A stretch of DNA of 9,044 nt from an uncultured Flavobacteriales bacterium (GCA_937890245.1 CALACF010000372.1:1-9044); one strand, 5' to 3'; positions 1 through 6,080 are shown, counted from the stretch's first letter. Made by a program: numbers and translations. The notes: generated by a model not told the origin, from the sequence alone.

Positions 1-44
1 CCCGCACGCACCCCGCCCACATCCCGCACGCACCCTGCCCACAT
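1..44. repeat. Two tandem copies of a 22-bp C-rich repeat upstream of nrdA
   Basis: Positions 1-22 and 23-44 are the same 22-bp unit (beginning CCCGCACGCACCC and ending GCCCACAT), with one mismatch, C versus T, at unit position 14. A partial third copy (CCCGC) starts at 45. The array touches the window edge, so more copies may lie upstream. It ends 12 bp before the nrdA start codon, in what should be the leader or the nrdA upstream spacer. No promoter or Shine-Dalgarno sequence is visible in 1-56. Its role is unknown; it may simply be a slippage-prone spacer. Confidence 0.85.
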
Positions 45-56
45 CCCGCCACAGCC

Positions 57-2432
57 ATGTACGTATACAAAAGAGACGGCCGCCGCGAACTGGTTCAGTT
101 CGACAAAATCACTGCACGCATCAAGAAATTGTGCTACGGATTGCACGACAAGGTGGATCCGCAAGCCATTGCCATGCGCGTTATCGAGGGCGTCTATGAC
201 GGTGTGACCACCACAGAGCTGGACAACTTGGCCGCAGAAGTGGCCGCGACAAATGCGGTTAATCACCCAGATTACGCGCAGCTCGCCTCGCGAATCGCCG
301 TTTCAAACTTGCACAAGTCCACCAAGAAGTCCTTCACCGAGGTGATGCGCGACTTGCGCGACTACATCGATCCTGTCACGAACAAGCCCGCAGCTTTGAT
401 CGCAGAAGATGTGATGGCGCTGATTGAGGAGCACAGCGAGGTGCTCGACTCGAGCATCATCTACGACCGCGACTTCAACTACGACTTCTTCGGTTTTAAG
501 ACCTTGGAGCGTTCATACCTCTTGAAGGTCGAAGGTGAGATCGCCGAGCGTCCACAGCATATGTTGATGCGCGTCTCAATTGGGATACACAAGGACGATA
601 TTCAAAGTGCGATCGAGACGTACAACATGATGTCCGAGGGCTGGTTTACGCATGCCACTCCTACGCTTTTCAACGCTGGAACGCCGAAGCCACAAATGTC
701 CAGCTGCTTTTTGCTGACGATGAAGTCGGATAGCATCACCGGGATTTACGACACGCTGCAGCAATGTGCTAAAATCTCGCAAAACGCTGGGGGAATTGGC
801 CTAGCGATCCATGATATTCGGGCCACCGGGTCGTACATCCGCGGGACCAATGGAACTTCGAATGGCATTGTCCCTATGCTTCGCGTGTTCAACGATACCG
901 CGCGTTACGTCGATCAAGGCGGCGGCAAGCGCAAGGGTTCGTTTGCGATTTATCTCGAGCCATGGCACGCCGACGTATTTGACTTCCTCGACTTGAAGAA
1001 GAACCATGGAAAGGAGGAAAATCGCGCGCGCGATTTGTTCTACGCATTGTGGATTCCGGATTTGTTCATGAAACGCGTCGAGGAAAACGGGGATTGGACC
1101 TTGATGTGTCCTAACGAATGCCCCGGACTTGCTGATACGCACAGCGCAGCATTCGAGGAGAAGTATATCGCATACGAAAAGGCTGGCAAGGGCCGCAAGA
1201 CCATCAAGGCCCAGGAACTTTGGTTCAAGATTCTCGAAAGTCAAATTGAAACTGGCGTTCCGTACATGCTTTACAAGGATGCGGCCAACGCCAAGAGCAA
1301 CCAACAGAACCTCGGCACCATTCGCTCGTCGAACCTATGTACCGAGATCATGGAGTACACCGCTGAAGATGAAGTAGCGGTATGCAATCTGGCCTCGGTG
1401 GCGTTGCCCAAGTTTGTGACGGAAGAAGGCGACTTCGACTTCGACAAGCTTTTCAAGGTGACCTACCAGGTGACGCGAAACCTCAACCGCGTGATCGACC
1501 GGAATTACTATCCGATTGTCGAGGCGCGAAATTCAAATATGCGCCACCGTCCCATCGGACTCGGTGTGCAAGGCTTGGCCGACGCCTTCATTTTGATGCG
1601 TTACGCTTTTGATTCAGACGAGGCCCGTAAATTGAACAAGGACATTTTCGAGACGATTTACTACGCGGCCTGCACCGCATCCAAGGACTTGGCCGCCGAA
1701 GATGGAGCCTACGAAACTTGGGAAGGCTCGCCCGCATCACTGGGCAAGCTGCAGTTTGATTTGTGGGGGGTCAAGCCTTCCGATCGCTGGGAGTGGGATG
1801 TACTCAAGGAAGAAATTTCTAAGCACGGCATGCGCAACAGTCTGCTTGTCGCACCGATGCCCACCGCTTCGACCGCACAGATCCTGGGCAACAATGAGTG
1901 CTTCGAACCATACACCTCGAATATCTACACGCGACGCACGCTTAGCGGAGAGTTCATCATTGTGAACAAGCACTTGCTGCGGGATTTGACCAAACTCGGC
2001 CTCTGGGATGAGAGCATGAAGAACCGGTTGATTGCCGGCAACGGATCGGTGCAGAACATCAATGAAATTCCCGACAACCTCAAGATGCTTTACCGCACCT
2101 CGTGGGAGATTTCTCAGCGCGCCTTGCTCGACATGGCCGCCGATCGCGGGGCTTTCATCTGCCAATCGCAGTCGCTCAACGTCTTCATGGAAAACGTGAC
2201 GAATGCGAAGTTGACTTCGATGCATTTCCATTCGTGGCGCAGCGGCCTAAAGACAGGTATGTACTACCTGCGTACGAAGGCGGCCAGCGATGCTATCAAG
2301 TTCACCGTTGAAAAGAAGTACAAGACCAATCCTGAAGCTGCTGTTGCAGAAGTTGCAGCCATGACGCCCGAGCAACAGGCCGAGGCCTGCTCGATCGACA
2401 ACGGGCCGGACTGCGAAATGTGCAGCGGCTGA
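57..2432 (+). CDS. nrdA: Class I ribonucleoside-diphosphate reductase, large (alpha) subunit
   Basis: This is the catalytic and allosteric subunit of aerobic ribonucleotide reductase, which reduces NDPs to dNDPs in the cytoplasm using a radical supplied by the small subunit NrdB. The 791-residue protein starts with a complete ATP-cone (about residues 1-90, with YKRDGRRE near the start), so dATP feedback inhibition is expected. The barrel carries the active-site set C217 (SSCFLL), N426/C428/E430 (NLCTEI) and C443 (AVCNLAS). The radical-transfer tyrosines are Y736-Y737 (GMYYLRT), and the C-terminal dithiol shuttle is C786/C789 (CEMCSG). The 15-residue gap between C428 and C443 matches the eukaryotic R1 pattern (human C429/C444) rather than E. 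coli (C439/C462). The ATG at 57 starts the ATP-cone exactly where the family usually begins; no Shine-Dalgarno sequence is seen. nrdB is not in the window. The stop codon overlaps the next gene's start (TGATG), suggesting translational coupling. Confidence 0.97.
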   Translation: MYVYKRDGRRELVQFDKITARIKKLCYGLHDKVDPQAIAMRVIEGVYDGVTTTELDNLAAEVAATNAVNHPDYAQLASRIAVSNLHKSTKKSFTEVMRDLRDYIDPVTNKPAALIAEDVMALIEEHSEVLDSSIIYDRDFNYDFFGFKTLERSYLLKVEGEIAERPQHMLMRVSIGIHKDDIQSAIETYNMMSEGWFTHATPTLFNAGTPKPQMSSCFLLTMKSDSITGIYDTLQQCAKISQNAGGIGLAIHDIRATGSYIRGTNGTSNGIVPMLRVFNDTARYVDQGGGKRKGSFAIYLEPWHADVFDFLDLKKNHGKEENRARDLFYALWIPDLFMKRVEENGDWTLMCPNECPGLADTHSAAFEEKYIAYEKAGKGRKTIKAQELWFKILESQIETGVPYMLYKDAANAKSNQQNLGTIRSSNLCTEIMEYTAEDEVAVCNLASVALPKFVTEEGDFDFDKLFKVTYQVTRNLNRVIDRNYYPIVEARNSNMRHRPIGLGVQGLADAFILMRYAFDSDEARKLNKDIFETIYYAACTASKDLAAEDGAYETWEGSPASLGKLQFDLWGVKPSDRWEWDVLKEEISKHGMRNSLLVAPMPTASTAQILGNNECFEPYTSNIYTRRTLSGEFIIVNKHLLRDLTKLGLWDESMKNRLIAGNGSVQNINEIPDNLKMLYRTSWEISQRALLDMAADRGAFICQSQSLNVFMENVTNAKLTSMHFHSWRSGLKTGMYYLRTKAASDAIKFTVEKKYKTNPEAAVAEVAAMTPEQQAEACSIDNGPDCEMCSG

Positions 2433-3094
2433 TGCCGGCCTGGCCCGACTTATTCATCACGATCGACGAAGCAGGGCGACATCCCTTGGCGAAACTCGCC
2501 AAGGAAAACGGCGCCGTACTTTCAGGTCGCAGCTGCGTAGTATGTGTCCCCACCGGAGACCGCCCCGCCAGCGAGCCCAAGAAAGGCAGCTGGGTTTTCT
2601 TGCGCTCTGCTTCGTCGATTCGGTATTTTTCGGCGCTGTACAACCCGCAGGACTTCAAGATTGCCATTTCAAACGACGATCTTTTAAAGGTCTTTACTTC
2701 AAGCATTGAGCCGCAATTCTCAGGGACTGACTTGACAATTCCCATGTGGGAAGCTTTCAGCCTGCTGCTCGACGAGGACACCGTGTGGATTCCTCGAAAA
2801 GAAGGGTGCAGCCAGAAATGGAAGGCCTTCATACCCGACGACCAAGTGATTACCTGGGTGCAGTACACCTTGGAAGTGCCTACTTTTTCGGCGGCTTTAC
2901 CAGCCCACAAAATTGCGATCATCAGCAGCCCCGCCAATGCCAACGGCTATTTTCAAGCTGGGGGCAGCGCATCTTGCGTGGCAATCGGCGCAGCAACGGC
3001 ACGCGCTTTGGAGCAGCTCGGTGCCGAATTTGAACCGGCTATTTCAGCAGACGCGGGCGCGATCGCAGAGGCCGTCGACCGGCTTGTAGACTGA
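2432..3094 (+). CDS. hemD: Uroporphyrinogen-III synthase-like protein (HemD family)
   Basis: HemD closes hydroxymethylbilane into uroporphyrinogen III, the ring precursor of heme, in the cytoplasm. The 220-residue product (family about 220-260) shows the two-lobe pattern by eye. The first lobe has SWVFLRSASSIRYF (53-66), corresponding to the family 'FtSpnav..f' strand-helix. A 'vYrt'-like segment is WVQYTLEVP (142-150) with Y145. The second lobe has IISSPANANGYF (163-174), then VAIGAATARALEQLG (183-197), and ends in a helix (AGAIAEAVDRL) that matches the usual family end. Similarity is to the fold signature rather than to strongly conserved residues, because HemD diverges quickly. The ATG at 2432 is chosen because it shares its A with the nrdA stop (TGATG); an in-frame GTG at 2420 lies inside nrdA and adds only four residues. 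The pairing with nrdA is probably co-transcription rather than shared function, while the convergent ctaA is also a heme gene. A HemD-fold protein without synthase activity remains possible. Confidence 0.75.
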   Translation: MPAWPDLFITIDEAGRHPLAKLAKENGAVLSGRSCVVCVPTGDRPASEPKKGSWVFLRSASSIRYFSALYNPQDFKIAISNDDLLKVFTSSIEPQFSGTDLTIPMWEAFSLLLDEDTVWIPRKEGCSQKWKAFIPDDQVITWVQYTLEVPTFSAALPAHKIAIISSPANANGYFQAGGSASCVAIGAATARALEQLGAEFEPAISADAGAIAEAVDRLVD

Positions 3095-4141
3095 TCAGCT
3101 GGCCATCCGGCCAGCCCGCCAAAGGGAGGCGCTTAACAGGACGGTTCCCATGCCGAGCATCAGATGCAAGGGCTGGGACCAAGCGGGCATGTCCGCCCAG
3201 GCAAAGAGCAAGCCCGTGAGCATTTGGGCGGCGAGGAGGCCGGCCATCCGCGAGGCATTGCGATGCCAGAAGGTGCCGCCGCGCTTGCCGCGCCAAACAC
3301 GGAAGATCCAAACGAGCTGGGTGGCGAGCAGAAGCCACGAAAGGCTGCGGTGGATTTTCCAGTTCGAAGGCAAATGGGCGAGCCAGTCGCCGCGCGCAAC
3401 GCCCGCCTTCACTAGGATGTCAACGCTTTCACGGACCTGGGTACCGAGCACGAGTTGGGCAAGGGCGAGCAGGGTCGAGATGGCAAGCCAAGTCTTGACG
3501 CCTTGGGGCAGGCGGGCATCTTCCAAGCGGCCTACGATATCTTGGCGCGCGAAAAGAAGTGCGAGCAAGATGCCCAGGGCGCCGAGCATGTGGATGGTGA
3601 TCGACCCCGGGATGAGGTGGCCCTCAACTACGAGCTTGCCCAGCCATGCAACCACGCCAAGGAGTATCCAGGCGGCCGTGGTCCAGGTGGCGATTCTCAG
3701 GCCGCGATCGCGCCGAATTCTGAAGAGCGACCAAAGCCAGAGGAGCGTGACCGGAACGCCGGCCCAGGCTCCAAACAGGCGGTTGACGAATTCCGTCCAG
3801 GTGTGGACAGCGTTGAATTGTGCGTAATTATGGCGCGTGTAATGCGACCACAGGCCAGCCAAACGATCGGAGTCGAAGGCGGTGCCAGAAGTGTGATTGG
3901 CCTGAGCGACCCAAAGCGAATCGGAGACGATGAGCATGCGGCCCTCGCCGTAATCCTGCGCTGTCGCCCAGCGAACCTGCGCCTCATCCGTGGGCGGAAT
4001 CGTGAGGCCAAAGCACCGCGGCCAATCCGGGCAGCCCATGCCGGCGCCGCTCATACGAACAACACTGCCCGCCAGCACCACGAGGTAAGTTGAAATGAAG
4101 GCGATCGTGGCCCAGCGTTTCATGCGAGCCTGAGCGCTCAT
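3095..4141 (-). CDS. ctaA: Heme A synthase (COX15/CtaA family)
   Basis: This integral membrane enzyme oxidises the C8 methyl of heme O to a formyl group, giving heme A for aa3/ba3-type cytochrome c oxidases. The 348-residue protein has about eight hydrophobic helices in two similar four-helix halves. The motif GCPDWPRCFG (36-45) with C37/C43 follows helix 1. HTWTEFVNR (113-121) carries a heme-ligand-type histidine (H113) and the conserved E117. Further conserved histidines are H175 and H184 (EGHLIPG, TIHML), H264 (KIHRSLS) and H326 (PLHLML). GTQVRE (233-238) is also typical. The ATG at 4139-4141 overlaps the stop of the upstream lipoprotein gene (ATGA), indicating coupling; Met7 is an alternative start. 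The gene ends flush against the convergent hemD stop. The oxidase genes themselves are not in the window. Confidence 0.93.
   Translation of the reverse strand: MSAQARMKRWATIAFISTYLVVLAGSVVRMSGAGMGCPDWPRCFGLTIPPTDEAQVRWATAQDYGEGRMLIVSDSLWVAQANHTSGTAFDSDRLAGLWSHYTRHNYAQFNAVHTWTEFVNRLFGAWAGVPVTLLWLWSLFRIRRDRGLRIATWTTAAWILLGVVAWLGKLVVEGHLIPGSITIHMLGALGILLALLFARQDIVGRLEDARLPQGVKTWLAISTLLALAQLVLGTQVRESVDILVKAGVARGDWLAHLPSNWKIHRSLSWLLLATQLVWIFRVWRGKRGGTFWHRNASRMAGLLAAQMLTGLLFAWADMPAWSQPLHLMLGMGTVLLSASLWRAGRMAS
3098..3115. other. 7-bp stem, 4-nt loop inverted repeat at the convergent hemD/ctaA ends
   Basis: GCTGGCC (3098-3104), loop ATCC, GGCCAGC (3109-3115) is a perfect GC-rich hairpin that could form in transcripts of either strand. 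It lies just after the hemD stop and within the last codons of ctaA (the segment ending GRMAS). No T-run follows on either strand, so it is not a canonical intrinsic terminator. It could serve as a 3'-end stabiliser or a weak bidirectional pause site, or be a by-product of GC-rich coding sequence. Confidence 0.4.
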
Positions 4142-4527
4142 TCGGCGGACGGAGCGAAATGTACCACGTTGACGTTGTGGACTTTGTAGAGGCCGTTTCC
4201 GATGGCTTCAACTTTTCCGACCATGTCGGCTGCGCCCACTCTTTCCGAGTCAAAACTGATGTAGGCGGTGTCGACTTTTTGATGAATGTCGAATTCAATG
4301 CGGACTTCAGCCACGCCGCCGAGCTCGAGCAGCTCTTTTTTCACTTTTGCCACGCAAGCGATTTCGCACATCATGCCCTCGATCGCCACGCGCGCCTCGG
4401 TGCGTTCAACGGGCCCCGTACAGTTGCTGTGGTCCACTTTGACGCCGCTGCTGCAGCCTATTTGGACTGTGAAAAAGGCCAATCCCAAGAGGGCCAGCCA
4501 AGGTGAGCAGGATTTCATGCGGGTCAT
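4138..4527 (-). CDS. Small lipoprotein with heavy-metal-associated (HMA) domain
   Basis: The 129-residue product opens with a lipoprotein signal: basic start, hydrophobic core (LALLGLAFFTV, 11-21) and lipobox-like QIGC with acylated Cys25, so the mature protein should be tethered outside the cytoplasm. Residues about 43-115 fit an HMA fold. RVAIEGMMCEIACVAKVKKEL (46-66) holds the metal-binding loop after the first strand, followed by the VAEVRIEFD strand and a C-terminal GLYKVHNV strand. The two loop cysteines are C54 and C58, a CxxxC spacing; the classical HMA loop is GMxCxxC. Copper(I) or another soft metal is the likely ligand, but this is inferred. It overlaps ctaA by four bases (ATGA) and precedes it in the same transcript, which points to cytochrome oxidase maturation or copper handling. 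The start could be Met1 (4527) or Met4 (4518), both compatible with the signal peptide. Confidence 0.82.
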   Translation of the reverse strand: MTRMKSCSPWLALLGLAFFTVQIGCSSGVKVDHSNCTGPVERTEARVAIEGMMCEIACVAKVKKELLELGGVAEVRIEFDIHQKVDTAYISFDSERVGAADMVGKVEAIGNGLYKVHNVNVVHFAPSAE

Positions 4528-4543
4528 TCGGTAAAGTTACCGA
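4528..4543. promoter_or_regulatory. 16-bp palindrome between divergent genes, possible operator
   Basis: TCGGTAA-AG-TTACCGA is a perfect 7-bp inverted repeat with a 2-bp centre. It fills most of the 27-bp gap between the HMA lipoprotein gene (minus) and the EamA transporter gene (plus). Read on the minus strand, its centre (4539 to 4532) is TAACTTTA, one base from the Bacteroidota -7 element TAnnTTTG. No TTTG is found at the proper distance upstream. Symmetry and placement suit a dimeric repressor site controlling one or both genes. Chance or a hairpin in a leader are the alternatives. Confidence 0.45.
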
Positions 4544-4554
4544 GTTTCGCGGCA

Positions 4555-5502
4555 ATGAATGGTGATGTTGGGCGGCCTTCTTTGGGAACTTATCTATTGT
4601 TGGGATTGCTCGCGCTGATTTGGGGGAGTTCGTTCATTCTGATGAAGTTCGGCCTGTTTGGGCGCGGGGGCGTTGGGGCGGCGGCCGTTTCGGGCGAAGT
4701 GGTGATGTCAGGTGTTCAATTGGGGATGCTGCGCATGGGGTTGGCTGGGGCGGTGCTGCTGCCCGTTGCGGTGAAGGGCTGGCGGTTGCTCGAGCGCAAG
4801 GACGTGGGCTGGCTGTTGCTTGTTGGGCTGGGGGGAAGTGCGTTGCCCGCGCTGTTGTTTGCGAACGCCCAGACGGAGTTGCCGAGCGCTATTGCGGGGA
4901 TGCTGAACACATTGTCTCCGCTGTTTACTTTGATCTTTGCTGCGCTCCTTTTTGGCACCCGTACCACGGGCCGTCAACTCTTGGGACTGGCCCTTGGGTT
5001 TGCTGGAGCTGCTGGACTGATGACGCTTCACGAAGTCGGCGGCGAGATTCACTTGGGGGCGGTGATCCAAATTGTGGCAGCGACGGCTTTGTATGGACTG
5101 AGCATCAATGTGGTGAGGAACCGATTGGGGCATCGAAAGCCAATTTGGATCGCTGCTTATTCACTCGGGGCGGCGGCGGTGCCTGGCTGGATTTTGACCG
5201 TGTGGCTCGGAACTGGAAGCCAGCTGATGCAGCATCCGGACGCAGCGCTCGCCGCCGGATCCATCCTTGTACTGGGCGTCATCGGAACCGCCATCGCGCT
5301 CGTCTTGTTCAACGCAATCATCCAGCGCAGCACTGCACTTTTTGCCAGTTCGGTTACGTACATCATCCCAATTGTTGCGATGGCGTGGGGACTGCTGGAC
5401 GGGGAGTATGTTGGTTTTCAACACCTTGTGTTTGGCGCAGTGATTTTATCTGGGGTCCGGCTCATCGCCAAACCGCTTGGAGGCCGAGGGGAGGCTGATT
5501 GA
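4555..5502 (+). CDS. DMT-superfamily transporter, EamA family
   Basis: This is a 315-residue inner-membrane protein with about ten hydrophobic helices in two EamA repeats (about 13-140 and 165-305), the usual size and topology of drug/metabolite exporters. The first helix carries ALIWGSSFILMKFG (20-33), the typical EamA opening (W23, G24, S25). ELPSAIAGMLNTLSPLFTLIFAALLFG (about 108-134) matches the end of the first domain, and RSTALFASSVTYIIPIVAMAWGLLDGE (about 263-289) is its counterpart in the second. Substrates of this family range over amino acids, purines and other metabolites and cannot be read from sequence. It is divergent from the HMA lipoprotein gene across 27 bp. It ends 68 bp before rplU, in the same direction, without a visible terminator, so some read-through into rplU is possible. 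The first ATG is used; no Shine-Dalgarno sequence is visible. Confidence 0.92.
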   Translation: MNGDVGRPSLGTYLLLGLLALIWGSSFILMKFGLFGRGGVGAAAVSGEVVMSGVQLGMLRMGLAGAVLLPVAVKGWRLLERKDVGWLLLVGLGGSALPALLFANAQTELPSAIAGMLNTLSPLFTLIFAALLFGTRTTGRQLLGLALGFAGAAGLMTLHEVGGEIHLGAVIQIVAATALYGLSINVVRNRLGHRKPIWIAAYSLGAAAVPGWILTVWLGTGSQLMQHPDAALAAGSILVLGVIGTAIALVLFNAIIQRSTALFASSVTYIIPIVAMAWGLLDGEYVGFQHLVFGAVILSGVRLIAKPLGGRGEAD

Positions 5503-5513
5503 ATTGGCATAAT

Positions 5514-5544
5514 TTTGAAGCACCGGAAATGTAACGTACCTTCG
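5514..5544 (+). promoter_or_regulatory. Bacteroidota-type promoter for rplU-rpmA
   Basis: TTTG at 5514-5517 is followed after 19 bp by TACCTTCG at 5537-5544, a one-mismatch version of the Bacteroidota -7 element TAnnTTTG (known consensus TTTG, about 19-20 bp, TAnnTTTG). It would place the transcript start near 5548-5552, leaving a leader of about 20 nt before the rplU ATG at 5571. The location in the only gap ahead of two ribosomal protein genes supports the call. Confidence 0.6.
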
Positions 5545-5546
5545 CA

Positions 5547-5563
5547 CCCCTCAAAAAAAGGGG
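5547..5563 (+). promoter_or_regulatory. A-rich leader with CCCC/GGGG pairing just before rplU
   Basis: CCCC (5547-5550) can pair with GGGG (5560-5563) across a loop of TC plus seven A. GGGGA ends 6 nt before the rplU ATG, a Shine-Dalgarno-like placement unusual for this phylum. The A-run could also serve as an unstructured ribosome entry site. If transcription starts at about 5550, part of the C-run would be missing from the mRNA and the hairpin would not form. Confidence 0.35.
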
Positions 5564-5570
5564 AACTCTA

Positions 5571-6077
5571 ATGTACGCTATCGTAGAAATTGCAGGGCAC
5601 CAGTATAAGGTACAGCAAGACCAGCGCGTGTATGTGAACCGTCTTCCACAGGATGAAGGCGCCAAGATCAGTTTTGATCGGGTGCTTTTGGTGGACAACG
5701 GGTCGCAGATCGACGTTGGCGCCCCAGCAGTAAAAGGCGCCACGGTCAATGCCGTGATTGAACGCCACCTAAAAGGAGACAAGGTGCTCATCTTCAAAAA
5801 GAAGCGCCGGAAAGGTTACGCAAAGAAGAACGGATTCCGTCCTTCGCTGACTGAGATTTCGATCTCGGGCATTGCAATCGGTGGGGCTGCTCCAAAGGCA
5901 GCCGCCAAGAAAGCCGCTCCAAAGGCTGAAGCAGCAGCTGACAAGCCCGCCGCTCCAAAGGCTAAAGCAGCAGCAGCTAAGAAAGCCGCTCCAAAGGCTA
6001 AAGCAGCAGCAGATAAGCCAGCCGCAAAAAAGGCCGCTCCCAAAAAGGCCGCGCCTAAAACTGATAAGAAGGACTAA
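5571..6077 (+). CDS. rplU: Large-subunit ribosomal protein L21 (bL21) with Lys/Ala repeat tail
   Basis: L21 binds 23S rRNA in the large ribosomal subunit. Residues 1-104 are a full L21 domain: MYAIVEIAGHQYKV, then VLLVDNGSQIDVGAPAV, then FKKKRRKGYAKKNGFRP (75-91) and a final ISISGIAIG strand. The usual domain is about 103 residues, so residues 106-168 are an extra basic tail of A, K and P. The tail includes three consecutive 12-residue units (115-150) encoded by a 36-bp repeat. Such tails are known in flavobacterial L21 and are probably disordered and RNA-contacting. The conserved GHRQ motif of L21 (E. coli) reads GFRP here (88-91). The first ATG is used, with a short GGGGA 6 nt upstream. rpmA follows after 3 bp in the same transcript. 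Confidence 0.96.
   Translation: MYAIVEIAGHQYKVQQDQRVYVNRLPQDEGAKISFDRVLLVDNGSQIDVGAPAVKGATVNAVIERHLKGDKVLIFKKKRRKGYAKKNGFRPSLTEISISGIAIGGAAPKAAAKKAAPKAEAAADKPAAPKAKAAAAKKAAPKAKAAADKPAAKKAAPKKAAPKTDKKD
5913..6020 (+). repeat. Three tandem 36-bp coding repeats in the rplU tail
   Basis: The 15-mer GCCGCTCCAAAGGCT recurs at exactly 36-bp spacing, at 5913, 5949 and 5985. The full units encode AAPKAEAAADKP, AAPKAKAAAAKK and AAPKAKAAADKP. A shorter degenerate relative (GCTGCTCCAAAGGCA) begins at 5886, and decayed AAKKAAPKKAAPK sequence follows to 6062. The near-identity at DNA level, beyond what amino-acid constraint needs, points to recent duplication by slippage or unequal exchange. Copy number may vary between strains without disturbing the frame, because 36 is a multiple of three. 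Confidence 0.93.
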
Positions 6078-6080
6078 GTC

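Noticed and set aside
801..1304. 167-codon minus-strand frame opposite nrdA
   Set aside because: It is fully inside nrdA, has no recognisable domain, and nrdA is intact.
2420..2431. GTG at 2420 as the hemD start
   Set aside because: It adds only four residues inside nrdA; the ATG at 2432 overlapping the nrdA stop (TGATG) is the more usual coupled start.
2302..2943. 213-codon open frame on the minus strand opposite hemD and the nrdA end
   Set aside because: It lies opposite two well-supported genes, has no family resemblance and low-complexity Ser/Arg-rich composition, and is a by-product of GC-rich codon bias.
3150..4093. Long plus-strand open frames (3150-3827, 225 codons; 3455-4093, 212 codons) opposite ctaA
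   Set aside because: ctaA on the minus strand has clear family motifs. These translations are hydrophilic, rich in Arg, Ser and Pro, and unlike any family I know.
4620..5498. 292-codon plus-strand frame inside the EamA gene
   Set aside because: It is a shifted reading of the transporter gene with Cys/Arg/Gly-rich nonsense composition; the main frame has clear EamA motifs and membrane helices.
5913..6020. 36-bp periodic repeat as a possible CRISPR array
   Set aside because: The units are contiguous with no unique spacers, in frame with rplU and encode its tail.
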